In this document: in pieces, positions 1 through 57,520 of the stretch | Numbering within the stretch: position 1 is the first letter of the stretch | How the letters are laid out: each line of letters begins with the position of its first letter | From: Limanda limanda | Lineage: Eukaryota > Chordata > Actinopteri > Pleuronectiformes > Pleuronectidae | Reading direction: 5' to 3' | Assembly: GCF_963576545.1 (NCBI RefSeq) | Contig: NC_083646.1 | Coordinates: 8,957,491-9,021,490 of the forward strand | DNA: 64,000 nt | Program-made: the position numbers and the translations under genes | Notes under the pieces: model-generated | What the model was told of the DNA's origin: nothing | Seen by the model: only the letters and a program-made list of their open reading frames with translations | Databases searched by the model: none

Positions 1-1116
1 CTTCCTCGTCTTTGTACTTCCTTCCTTTCACCACCCTCACGATAACTCTTCCCCCCTTTTGTCCCTCTATTAAGTCTTCCTTGCCCCCCCACCTGCTCTT
101 CCCATTCTTCCTGCCAACATCTATCTCTCCATCTATCCCCGGTTGCGGTGCGTACTGTATATATCTATATTTCTGTTCCCCTCCCTTGTCGGAGTGCTTT
201 AATACCATTGGTATTAAATGCTGGCGCGACCTCCTCGGCATACTTAAGCAGGCAGGGATCCTTGTAAGGCTGTTTGAGTGCTTAATATTTTCCGCACGCC
301 GCTGACTTAAGCCCCTTAAGTGCTTTGGCAACACTTATTCCACGGTGGCACCAATGAAGCCCATTAAAAATTTGATTTGGATGAGAGAGGGAAAGGGAGT
401 GGAAAAAAAAGAGGATGGGGGGGGGGAGATAGGGGACACAATTTACCATTACCTCTCTTTCTTCCGCACACACTGCGACAAAAACAAACAGACCCATCGG
501 GGTTTGCCCACACGGGGACTTTGCAGACTCGCAGAAACACACACTGCAGGCTGTCGTGCGGTGAATCGCAAGGTTTTTCTTTTTGTCTGTAATTATGTCC
601 CGTTATGACCCTAGTTTGTTAAAAGCGGTTCATAAATAAAATGTGATTTTATTTGACTTGGTAATAGGGAACAGCGTGTTTCAAATCGAATGCACCAAGA
701 TGTTTGTAAATACGCCCCGTGGCAGATTAGAGCTGATACTTTACGATCAGTTAACTAAGGACGAGTGGAGGTGCGATTATAATATCGAACCTGCGTTTGC
801 CTTTCACGTATTTTACAGGACAATGAAAGTCACAGACAAGGAGTCGAGGGTAGTTAGCGCCGACCGTTGGTTTTGTTTTGCCAGTTTTATTGCCAATAAC
901 ATTAATGATACATGTTGCAGTGAGCTCGAACAAGGGAGTTGCATTATTCATGTGTTGATGGTAAAAGACGCTGACAGGTTGGACTGGCTGTTAGCAGTGA
1001 TACTGTAGAAACAACACTGAGCAGATACCTTCTTACTGAGCCTGGTTCACATCAGCATCACTCACAGTCACATTTATTTCTGCTTTATCTGCATCCGCTT
1101 TCGAATTACTAATGCC
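1..1116. other. upstream flank, mostly non-coding
   Basis: This stretch begins pyrimidine-rich and has no gene that I can identify. It includes a G-rich run near 417-427 and the uncharacterised open frame listed separately at 643-1008. No splice-bounded exon of a known family was recognised. Confidence 0.5.
643..1008 (+). CDS. unrecognised 121-aa open frame, possibly a transposon-derived fragment
   Basis: An open frame of 121 codons from an ATG at 643 to a TAG at 1006-1008. I do not recognise the protein. Unlike most open frames in the window it is not built from simple repeats; its composition looks protein-like, with several Cys and Trp residues. The segment around residues 20-46, including TPRGRLELILYDQ and EWRCDY, faintly recalls the start of a FLYWCH/MULE-type zinc finger (Leu-Tyr then Trp-Arg-Cys), but the later Cys-His pair is not evident. 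No promoter or splice context is visible. It could be a decayed transposase exon, a small gene or chance. Confidence 0.2.
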   Translation: MILFDLVIGNSVFQIECTKMFVNTPRGRLELILYDQLTKDEWRCDYNIEPAFAFHVFYRTMKVTDKESRVVSADRWFCFASFIANNINDTCCSELEQGSCIIHVLMVKDADRLDWLLAVIL

Positions 1117-1977
1117 TAGGGTTGCAAAATTCCGGGAATATTCAAAGTTGGAAACTTTCCATGGGAATTAACGGGAATTAACGGGAATATACAGGAATAA
1201 ACGGGAATTAACGGGAATTAACTGGAAATGTTGTGGGTAATTTATACTAACTGTATTTACCTTGTCATATACAGACATAAATATAAACATTTTGTTTTGT
1301 CATAGGCTGATTTGAGCCCTGAGGAAACTTTGGGCACTTGACTATATGCTTCTGCATCGTTGTGTCATTCTTTACATAGGTCTTTGCACAGTATTTGCAA
1401 ATGTACACAGCCTTTCCTTCTACATTGGATGGGGTGAAATGTCTCCACACATGAGATAGTGCACGTGGCATTGTTCTGTAGAATAAGATGAGAAAAGTTT
1501 GTAAAAGAACACTAATGCAATGCCAGAGATATAAATAGTTAGCCAAACAATTGGAATCGTCTGTAAAAACATTTACAATTGATGGATAAATGAATGGAAA
1601 TAGGCTAGATGAACAGATGAACAATCCTCATGCTAATACATTTTCCCCAGTAATATCATTGAAACTTACCTGACTAGTCCTGCACACTACAGCAGGCCTC
1701 AATAGCCCTGCTGTAGTGTGAAGGATGCTGGGAGTTATCTGTGAATGTGATGGAAGAATGCACAGTGGAGGGTTGAAATGCAACGTGCAGCGTGTGCTGC
1801 ATTCCATACATCTTTAAAATAGTGTTTTGAATGATGTTTTTATTGCTCAGCGTTTCATTTGCAAAGTTGTTGTTTTTTTTCAAAATTCCCAAAATTCCTG
1901 AGCTTAATATTTCCGTGGAAAGTTTCAGGAAAGTTTCTGGAATTTTACCGGAACCTTTCCTCCCCTTTGCAACCCTA
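1117..1977 (-). mobile_element. hAT-derived non-autonomous transposon, copy 1 (861 bp)
   Basis: Terminal inverted repeats begin TAGGGTTGCAAAA at 1117 and end TTTGCAACCCTA at 1977. The flanks carry an 8-bp target duplication with one mismatch (CTAATGCC at 1109-1116, TTAATGCC at 1978-1985), the length typical of hAT elements. After the left end there are imperfect repeats of a unit like ACGGGAATTA (about 1160-1230). A hairpin-forming inverted repeat lies at 1683-1720. The minus strand carries a BED zinc-finger exon (1265-1475), the remnant of a transposase. Three relatives lie at 11355, 20278 and 21954. The minus orientation is assigned from the BED exon. Confidence 0.88.
1265..1475 (-). pseudogene. 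BED zinc-finger exon of a hAT transposase (remnant)
   Basis: Read on the minus strand, a pyrimidine-rich stretch ending in CTACAG at 1476 is followed by an ATG at 1471-1469. The frame encodes a BED-type finger: an aromatic HVWRHF-like start, then CKYC, and HIVKC about 14 residues later (Cys-x2-Cys ... His-x3-Cys). BED fingers sit at the N terminus of hAT transposases and bind the element ends. The frame ends at 1265 with no RNase H-like catalytic domain in the element, so this is a leftover 5' exon rather than a working transposase. The related copies have each lost a different part of this exon. Confidence 0.75.
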
Positions 1978-4642
1978 TTAATGCCGCACACAAACATGTG
2001 CCCAGTTATGTGTCTGCAGACAGCAGTGCACATCCCTGCAGCCTTTTAACATAAAGAGACACAACGATGCCTGTGTGTGCATCTGCATGGATAAATTAAT
2101 GGCTGGTAGATAGTGAAAGGGCCAAAGAGACAGACAAATGTACACCCTGCTTCGGTCAACACTGGACAGTCGAGCACATTCACACACACACACACACGCT
2201 GCCACTGTTTGTTGACCTGAAAGGCGACCATTGTCGATGTGTCCATCCACACACACACACACACACATCTGTAACCTTCACAAAATAGTAGGCAAAATAT
2301 GCAGACACTGATCCCACACTGACACACACACGTTCCAAGCGAGGGGAGGGAGGCCAGGGTTATATAAATGGAAGACAGAAAGCGGATAGACAGATGGATG
2401 TAATCAACAGCGATAGCACATTGGGATTAAAGCAACTTTCGTAGATCAACAGGAAAGACGTGGAGCAAGAGGACGACAAATTCGTCGGGATTTGACTAAC
2501 TGCTGTGGATTGACTGAGAGACAACGAAGGCAGAGCGGATCAACTTAACACAATTTGAGGAGATCAGTTGGAAACGTGTACAAGAAAAAAGGAAAACACT
2601 TTGTTTCCCCGACCGTCTGCTGCCAGGCCCCGGACCTGCCAGACCTGAGCTGCTGGTGCACACCCACACAGAGTCGTTCTCTCAGCGTCAGCCGGTTGAC
2701 GGGTGAAGTCAGAGCCGGGGGGGGGGGGGGATTGGGCTTGATCTGTTTTCGGCTTTGCCAGAAGTGTCAGGGCCGTCGCCGCTGGAGCTCATTGTTTCTG
2801 CAGTGGCACAGAGAGTGAGAACGGGCAGTGGGTGGTAATCTAAGGATGACACCCGAAACTTTATTCCATCAGATAGCGCCGCGTGAGGTTTGAGGTGTGG
2901 CCCGTCTCACTTTATCTTGGCCTTAGAGCGCGCACATATAACACTTGGACTCGAGCACGCAAACCCACCAGAGATTCACTCTACGCCGACGACTCTTTAG
3001 GTCCCGACAATCAGCAGGAACCCTAAACGTAGCCGGCTCTTGGATCTGTGTGTATCACTGAGTGTGTGTCTGCAGTTGAAACCAGGCGCCGATTTATCGC
3101 CCAGTGGAGCGTGTTGGAAAGGAAGCGTCAGGCGGGTCGATGCTGCACGATTATTCTGTCTGATAGCCTGTGATTATTCTAGAGTAGTCTAAAATTACCA
3201 TGTGAAATCACCGTCCGTTTACGCGGCAGTGTATACATGATAGCATATCGTAAAAGGGGTTCCGGCATTCGAGCGAATAACGGCGGATACCTGGTGAGGA
3301 TAATGCTCACGTCTCTGGGGTAAAGTAGCCGAGCAAAAAGTGTAAAGTGTAATCTCAGAAAAGTGAAGCGCATCGCTGGTGCGTGCTCAGACCTTTCCAC
3401 GTCGGTTCGCTCTACACTCGGAGTCTCTATAGAGCGGCACTTAGGCTCAATGGATTTTATTTAACCTCAGCTATCTGCAGATGAGTTTCAGTGAGATGGT
3501 GTCTCCGTCCCCCCCCGAGGCTTGACCCGTTCGGTCACAGCTCAAAGGCACGTTGACTTCCACCTGCCTGTCGGTGTGAGGAGTGCTGGGAAACCTCGCT
3601 TGGTCTCATTAAAACACAATCTGTTGAAGATGAACATCGTTGCCCTAGATTCCACCGTCCTTAAGGGCACGGCGATGTAGGTAGCTGGATTTTCAAAAGT
3701 TAGCGTTTCCGTCAACATCAGTGAGTTTAAACTTGCATTGCTTTAGAAGTCTGTTTCCCAGCCTGGATCTGACGGAAATATAGTTGAATTGATCGCTCCT
3801 GAAGCCGTGGAGCAGTGCGGTTTGACCTGCAGGAGAGAAGCAGTCTACATGTTGTGGTGACTTTGTGAGGCTGACTCTGACGTCACCTGGAGCCGGGAAC
3901 TGGTTTGAACACCGTGTGTGATCCGCTAATTAACTTGTCCCTCATTTTGTTAATTACATGGCTTGCCATAATTGAAATCCCTCGCAGTTAGAGAACATAG
4001 AATTGCAGGTATGCTGTGGTTACACTTTGTATCGGCTTTTCTGGTTTATTGATCCTGAGGTCTCTGGCTTTGTTCCTCTGAGGCTCACGGCGCCGAGGTA
4101 GAAAATATCTCGCCTCGCAGTGTTTGCCTCCCCTGTCATTTTTGCTTCGATGGGACCGAGCTGCCGCGCTGCTTTGTAGCTGCAAGACTCCGGCGCCGTA
4201 TAGATTAAAGACTCCGTGTCGTAAGTTCTTTCTACGCAAGGTGCCAAAGTCGAGAGTATAACTTTTTTGCCTGAGCTAATTTCTGTGTGCATTGTGATGT
4301 AGCGTCGAAATCGGCAGCTCGGGGAGCAATCCAGCGTGCAAGTCTCGGCTGAAGCAGTTTGTTTGCATGTGCTGTGATGCACTGCAGCGCATAAGAGTCC
4401 TTTCATAAAGTGTTGTCCTCAAACAACAACTTCTGTCTGATTGCAGTGAAGTAAAGCGGTTGGCGTGCACACGTGCCCCCAGCTTTGCAGAAAACGAATT
4501 GCAGAGCGTGTTTTGTGTGTGTGGGCGTGTGTGCACTAGTTTATCTATAGCGGTGCAGGCTGGGTCACAGTGGAACCATTGATTTAACGTGCACATCCAC
4601 ACACACGCGTTCACACATACACATAGAGCTCCTCAGTACACA
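1978..4642 (+). promoter_or_regulatory. cadm4: probable promoter and 5' UTR region of cadm4
   Basis: No coding exon is visible here. CA microsatellites lie at 2180-2265. A TATA-like GTTATATAAATGG lies near 2359-2371. From about 2450 to 4400 the sequence is richer in CpG than the introns, and the cadm4 start codon follows at 4643. The transcription start and any upstream untranslated exon cannot be fixed from sequence alone. Confidence 0.3.
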
Positions 4643-50809
<46,167 letters not shown>

Positions 50810-52640
50810 CCCTTCCCAGTCCCCTTCTCTTCTGACCTCAGCCCTCCATCCCTCCCCCTCCCCGTCTCCCTCCTTATATACAGTATACACACACAAACAC
50901 ACACACGTACACTTGTACACAATGCGCCATAACAGGCAGCCTTCTGAAAAACGACTGTATACAGATTCCGCACACAGCCAGTCCAACCTGCTCCATTCCA
51001 GCCCATATCCTCCACACACACACACACACTCACACACAAACCCAGAGACAGACTGAGGAAGCGAGAGCCTATAGACCCACCAGCCATTAACGAATGTGCC
51101 ATATACTGTAAGCCGGAGAAACCGGGGGGTAAATGGAGAGAGCGAGCGAGCGAGCGGTGGGGGAGAGGGGAGGGGAGGGAGGTTGAGGTGCATGTAGGCA
51201 ATAACAAAATTATGCCGTAATTATTTTGATCGAGAGGCAAGCAGGGAGCACAAAGAAAACTGGCATTCCGCCCGTTGCAGCCACCAAAGTGGAAGCGGAA
51301 TTAGAGGCAGATGACTGCTATAATTCCATGCCTGGAGAAAAGCATTTCACAAAGCTCAATCTTTAACCTGCGGAGACAGAGGCAGCCAGTGTGCTAGGAG
51401 GGACGGGGGGGAAACCGGGGAGAGTTGACCAGGAGCTATCGAGCAGCCGGTGCTAGAAAATTGAAATTTTGTCGAAATTGCCAAAGCATCTTGCCTACAG
51501 AGCGCCGCTCATATATAATTTCATAACAACAGTGGAGCGTGTAAGCCCAGAGTCCCGGGAAGGATCCATACTTTATGAACAAGCTAACTGTCCTCTTTTG
51601 CTTTCCCTGTTGGGTGAGCTGCCAATAACTGGTATTTTCACTCTCGCCGCACTAGTGAGGAGAATTAATTAAGTCCTTCTTCCTCTCCACTCACCTGTTA
51701 CCGTCCTCTTCCCTCTCCCTTATATCTCTTGTTCTCTCCGTACGCCGCTCCCTCAATAGCTCCTCCTTTGTTGGCTCCTAATAATGAAAGGATTAGTGTT
51801 GGGCTGCGTTCCCGACAAAGAAGAAAGGAATATGACTTGCTAAGGCATTAAAGAAAAGCTTAATTATTTTAGAATGTCATTAAGAGGATAAAAAGGTTTA
51901 AAAGTCTTATTAAGAAGGGCAAGGGGAGCAAAAGCAAAAGGAATGAATGGGAATAGGACATGGGTGGATGTTTTCTTCCTGAATGCTACCACACACATGC
52001 AGATACATGCACACATTCATACGTACAGTGAACACATCCACAGAACAAGTATACATATCTCTGAATTCATTATTTGTATAAAAAATGAACAGCAACATAA
52101 ATTAAAACATAAAATGAAACTTTTAAGAAATAAGAAAAAATGTTTACTATTGAATATCATTATGAAGCAACTATACTAACACAGAATATTAGCCTATAGA
52201 GGTGCAAAGCCGAACAAACTACTGTCCAGTGATCTTTAAAGAAAAAAAAGAAAATAATAAAAAAAAAAGTTTGTCTTTATGAGAAACCAGAGGTCTTATT
52301 GATTTTTGTATTAATTATTATAATTATTATTTGAACAATTATGATTGTTGTTACTGTTATTATTATTGGCGTTGTTATTATTATAATTGTAAATGTTGAA
52401 GAAATGTACACTTCCCATGATTTTTATTTTTTGGTTCTACTGTAGAGAAATTGCTGTCTTTTTTCACTCTTACCTTTCCTCTCTCTCCCAGTCTTTCTCT
52501 CTCTCTTCGTCTCCTGTGCCTAGTCGTCTCTTCTCCTGTCTTTCACTCTTGTTTATTTTAGAGTCCATGTGTCATTGTTGATATATAGCTAACTATTTCT
52601 TTATAGGGGAAAGATACAAAGCACGACAAAATAAACAAAA
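50810..52640 (+). other. cadm4: probable cadm4 3' UTR
   Basis: No reading frame of interest follows the stop. The first good polyadenylation signal I see in a suitable context is AATAAA at 52630-52635, giving a 3' UTR of about 1.8 kb. CA tracts occur near 50881-50905 and 51013-51040. The true transcript end is unverified. Confidence 0.4.
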
Positions 52641-54981
52641 AAAATATTCCAAAAACCATCTTCTGTATCAGGCTGTTTTTTTTTCTTGGGTGTATTTTAC
52701 TGTGTAATTAACAGATGCCGTTTTTGAAATCGCGTGAAAAGAGAACAGGCCCTATGATCAGATCAATGGGGAGTGGTGGATTTATAGGTGGGGAGATAAA
52801 GATGAAGGCGGAGGAGCCGGTTGTAAGTGACAGCTCGTTCAGAATAAATAGAATAAGCAAAGCATAAGGTTCTGTGGTGCTGCTAATGAATCATAAGGAA
52901 CAGATAGCGATGAAGAAAGGCTGACAGGAGGGTTGAGTCAGATGCACACAGAAAAATATGGCGCTGCCATTAACTTCCATGCAATCAATACCCGATTCTG
53001 TTGAGAAGCACTCAACATGTCCATCTGTGCACAGGGCTAGATTTGAAAGCCGCCGGAGGTCACGATGTGATAGATCGATGTGTTTCTCTTGCATCGACGG
53101 CAAGGCTCCACGGTCGCCTGTCATAAAGACAGATTGTCAAATGGCAATCAAAGTAATGGACTTGCCAGGCGCTACCAGCATGAGTTGACACTGTGGCCGG
53201 CAAACAATTCAGGCACAAGTCAACACGAGACATATCTTCAGTTTATGGTGACGCACCGTAGCACAGGTTGTTCCCGCTATCAGATCCTCTGTGGTCGATG
53301 GCTAATAAAACTGGGAATATTGTCCCTTTATGTCTTCAGAACAGACAGAAGTGTGTGTCCTTAAAAAAGGTTTGTTTTTTCCTGTGGGATTCACAGCTCT
53401 CAGGCTGCTTGTGATTGTTATTTCTGTTTCTCCTCACAGGAAAATACAAAACTCGTCACCAAAGTAAACTTTAGTTCAGGAATAGTTTTGTTTGTTTATC
53501 ATAGAACAAAGATTTGGATCATTTTGAAATTCACCGTGTTTACTGCTGGTTAGTTAATGATCCTGTAACCGCTTACACTGTTGCATCCTGGGAAACCGGC
53601 CATTATCCGACCATAACAATGATACAGTTCAGCTGCTGGACCTGATGACAATCAGACCACCACTGCGATCATAGAGGGTGATTATCAAATCAATGGACAT
53701 GAGCAAAAATGAGACGGGGACAAGCCAGACAACAGTCAGCTGTATTCCCCCCCAAACTTTACGACGTGCAGTGAATGCACCATAATCCGACCAATAATGA
53801 GGAGAAGAAGCCTATGAATAACTTACGCTTTTCTCCCTGGTGCTAGTTTCACAGATTAACGTCCTGGAACGGGTTCACATCAGAGAGTTCCCCATTTACG
53901 ACTCATTTATGACAATCGTATCTCATTTCTACGAGTTGCAGTAAATATCACAGTGCATCCAAACACAAACTGTCTATATTTCTTGTGGCTACATGGTGCA
54001 TTATACACAGTTCTGTCCATTTTTTTGAATGTCGCCCATCGTGACCCTAGAGGATGCTGGTTTGCACAGAGCGGCAGCGTAGCATGAGGCATTGATTGAG
54101 GTGGCTGAGTGTGCCGAGGCCTAGCGTAATCAGGAAGCTTTCAGGCAGACAGAATAATTGAACGGGTTGTCACACTAGGGAAGCTGAGGAAATTTTTCCC
54201 CCTTTTGCACCAGAATGTTTCAGTAATGTTTCCTATTCCGGGAGATTTGCAGTGATGGAAGACACACTGTACTCATATGCTGGGCTACATAAGGAGGAGA
54301 TGGAACATGACATGAAGATCTGTAAAAATGAAGAACTAGGAAAGAGCTCTGCTAGCAATAATTCTAAACTCTGAGCGGAGAGAGGAGGGAAACGGAGCGA
54401 AACAGGCCACGATCAATGGAGACAAAAGAAGAAGCCAGACAAAAACTTGTTGACTGTCACGGCCATGTTCCATGCAGAAATAGATAGATTACTCCTTTTT
54501 TCTCCATCAGTGATTTCTAACACCAACACGGTTCAAGATGAACAATCCAATTAGTGCGGGCAAGGCCCATTTATTACAAGAGAGCGTCACATTGTATTCA
54601 CACGTTTAATCAAAACAGCAACGAAGATTGTGTCATAACCAGGTTAATTATGTTTTGCCTACAATGCAGCGTCCTCCCTGGACCACCATGTTATTACCCA
54701 ATGTTTAATTAAACGCTGTCACTTACATATCTACATTACTGGTGGTTGGCTTAGCGGAGTCTTAAAATAGGCTTAGAATGAGCCCCACAGGAAGAGCAGT
54801 CAAAGGAAACAGACATCTGTGATCAGGATAGCAGTCGTCATCTCGAGACTTAATTTTCTCACTGACATTTGGTGTGGGACCTGATAATTAACTGGCCTTT
54901 TCATTTGCGAGTTATGCATAATGTTTGTGCGTGAGCTCGCTGATTAGTTAAAAAGCCAACAACAAACACGAATATGCTATA
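52641..54981. other. intergenic region between cadm4 and the GPCR gene
   Basis: 2.3 kb without a recognisable gene, RNA or repeat. Confidence 0.6.
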
Positions 54982-54987
54982 TTTATT
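54982..54987 (-). terminator. polyadenylation signal of the GPCR gene
   Basis: AATAAA on the minus strand, about 120 bp beyond the stop codon at 55110. Confidence 0.45.
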
Positions 54988-55109
54988 CTTCCTCGGTCTA
55001 CAAGTCATTTCATCTGAACACTTATACAACCACATCACAGAGGAAACACAGCGATAGGAAGGTTATTTAGCTGCTTCTAACATCGCACATCTTCCACTGG
55101 GTCAAGATC

Positions 55110-55977
55110 TCAGACGTCTGGGCACACTTTGGCTTTCAGGGAGAGTTTGGCTGGAAACCACGGGCCAGCCTGCACCGCTTCGCACAGGGCCAAGCGGACA
55201 GATTTGCGTCTGGACTGAGCCACTGCAGGTAGCCTTCCACCTGCAGTGGGAACAGAAAGAGGGAAGGTGGCTCGTTCCTCCGCGACTTGTCTCCTCGGAG
55301 GAGTGAAGAGGATCTGGGGCACGAGGTCGTACAGCTGGAAGAGGAAGAGGGCAACTGCATGAGCCCAGGCAGGAAGATTGATGCCGGGGTTGAAAAGCAA
55401 GAGAGCATGGATAATGTGGATCGGCAGGCACAGTATAACTAAAAGGGAGAGAGACAGAGCCAGGGAGCGGACCTCGCGGGAGTCATGTTTTGGAGGGTCC
55501 ATATGACTAAAAGGGGTCTTACTGGGCCTTATGCACAGCAGATCAAGGTAAATCACCAGCAGGCACAGCACGGGCAGCATGAACACCATCATCCCATGAA
55601 CATAGACCAGGAATTGGGGACTGAGAATAGTGTCGGGAGCACACACTCCCCAGTGGCTGCTGTGAATCTCAGCATAGGTGAAGTTGCTCATGTCCTCCAC
55701 ATAAAACTTGGAAAGGAAGCCTCCGTATGGAAGGTACTTCCCGATGATCTTGCGGGCGTGGTCGTACTTAGGGGGTGGGGAAGTGGCAAGATGGGGTAAA
55801 GAGCTCGTCCAGTTGCCATCCAGCTCGAGACCAGTTGTGTCCGTACCAGTGTCGACCCTTCTCCGGGTGTCGAAGATGTCCGAGCCGATGAACTGGGCGA
55901 AGGACGACAGAACAGAGCCCACCCAGCACAGCAGCACCACACACAAAGCTCGCCGACGGGTCACCACCTTGGAGTAC
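55110..55977 (-). CDS. GPCR exon with TM4-TM7 and C-terminal tail
   Basis: The acceptor on the minus strand is TTGGGTGACAG just above 55977. The exon starts in phase 2 (AG + G gives Arg) and runs to the stop at 55110-55112. It holds TM4, a long extracellular loop 2 with NWT and NFT glycosylation sites, TM5, TM6, TM7 and a tail of about 65 residues. Confidence 0.8.
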
Positions 55978-57518
55978 CTGTCACCCAAAGACATGAGGGT
56001 GTGGAAAAAGAATTAACATGTTTGTATTATGACTGCACACTCATCTTACACTGATAATAAAACTATAGGTTGGCTAAACCATAGACATAGGATTCATTTC
56101 AGGATAGTGGAAAGAAATGGAAATGCGTTATCCATTTTTACTTTTTAAAGTCTGTGGTCCTGTAAACCTGTAAAACCTTCTAGATGTAAGCTCACTAACT
56201 GCAGGTTTCTGTGTTTGAGAACATTTCTGAAAGAAGTACAGAAAAATACAATCTTTCTAACATCGGCAGGATAACTGATTGTAACATAGCAACAGAAGAA
56301 ACCGACATATTAACACAGACGCTCCAGAGAAAAGCTGTATTTGTAGGTCACTGTCAATCAAACATCTCAGAGCTTCTGAGCCAGTTGATATTTACTCATC
56401 CATCTCCCAGGTGGACAAAGCAGCCGTATGAGCACTGAACAATCTGTTTGAATAAACCATACAGTCGCCACAGCTTTACATGTTTACTGTTTTATTTCTT
56501 TTACCCTGATATGGAATCATTGCTCGAAGCACACTCTTGCCACCCACATATTCTTTCACACATACAAGGAAGTATTGAAAGTACTGAGAGTAATTGAAAA
56601 CTGCAGCGCGAGTGTTGCTTTATCACATTTATGTGAAAACATCTTATGCAAACACACAGCTTAAGTGAATATGTAATGTTTTTTTTGTACCAAGTTAAAG
56701 CCATAGTTCACCGAAAAATTTCAATTCACTAATTATCCACAATTCTGATGGGGTGGGTGAAGTGTTTGGGTCCACAAAACACTTCTGGAGTCTCAGGGGT
56801 AAACAGCATTGCAGCCGCATCCAATACAATTAAAGTCAATTGTGATCGCTTCTTCAGATGTAATAAAACAACGGAAAAAACATGCCTCCATACTGCTCGT
56901 GTGGTGTTTTTTGCTGTTGTTTTATTACGACTGAAGAAGAGGTCACTTTGGCTGAAACACTGTTTTCCCCTGAAACTCCTGAAGTGTTTTGTGGACTCAC
57001 ACACTTCACCCACCCTTCCATCGGCATAGTGGTGAGTAGATAATAGGTGGATTTTTCATTTTTCAGTGAACTATCCCTTCAATGTCCGACACAAATGCTT
57101 CCACTTCAACTGACTCTGAGGATTTATTCACTTATTCTTCTTATTCAGCTTAAACCAACTCAACCATCTGCTCCACTCACCTGTCTGCCAGGTGACGCTG
57201 CAGGTGGGTGTCCAGCGTGAGCAGCATCAGCAGAAACATGGTGAACTGCCTGACCAGCAGGGGGAAACACACCATGGTGATGCAGGTGTACAGACACTGG
57301 GTGGTCCGCAGGTTGAGTAGGACGGTTGCAGGTACTTCCACTGCGCCCCCTACAGCCCCCACCCAGCCCAGGCACAGTCGAAGACAGCGTGAGACGCTCC
57401 CGGTTGGAGGCCCAGCGCCCTGGGTTCCGCTGAGCGCCATGCACAACCTCACACTGACCACTATTGCGGATACAGATAGGATGCACTGGCACAGGGAGTA
57501 AAGCCACATGAATTCCAT
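55110..57518 (-). CDS. adenosine-receptor-like class A GPCR, divergent (401 aa, two coding exons)
   Basis: Exons 57518-57181 and 55977-55110 join in frame (338 + 868 nt) to 401 codons. Seven hydrophobic segments are visible. Similarity to adenosine receptors is clearest in the second intracellular loop (YSKVVTRRRALCVVLLCW, like YKMVVTPRRAAVAIAGCW of A1), the extracellular loop 2 cysteine and TM5 (CAPDTILSPQFLVYVHG), and TM6 (LCLPIHIIHALLLF, like CWLPLHIINCFTFF). Signatures are altered: DRY is DTH (residues 103-105), the CWLP tryptophan is Leu, TM7 NPxxY reads VPQILF, and the TM2 sodium-site Asp appears to be Gly. G-protein coupling and ligand are therefore uncertain. The frame is clean, so it is not an obvious pseudogene. 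The exact family member is not recognised. Confidence 0.75.
55978..57180 (-). other. GPCR intron
   Basis: A 1.2 kb intron interrupting the sequence just after TM3, the usual intron position in adenosine receptor genes. It contains a foldback MITE at 56703-57074. Confidence 0.75.
56703..57074. mobile_element. foldback MITE (long inverted-repeat element)
   Basis: The left arm starts ATAGTTCACCGAAAAATTTC. The right end, read in reverse complement, starts ATAGTTCACTGAAAAATG. The arms pair over about 120 bp each: GGGTGGGTGAAGTGTTTGGG with GGGTGGGTGAAGTGTGTGAG, and GTCCACAAAACACTTC in both. Transcripts would form a long hairpin. The family is common in fish genomes. The target duplication is unclear. 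Confidence 0.8.
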
Positions 57519-57520
57519 AT
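57181..57520 (-). CDS. GPCR exon with start codon and TM1-TM3
   Basis: On the minus strand a strong pyrimidine tract ending CTCCTTTAG lies directly above 57520, so this exon is preceded by an untranslated exon not located here. The ATG is at 57518. The donor is GCAGACAG|GTGAGT at 57180. Residues 5-29, about 43-70 and about 77-102 are hydrophobic helices. Confidence 0.75.
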
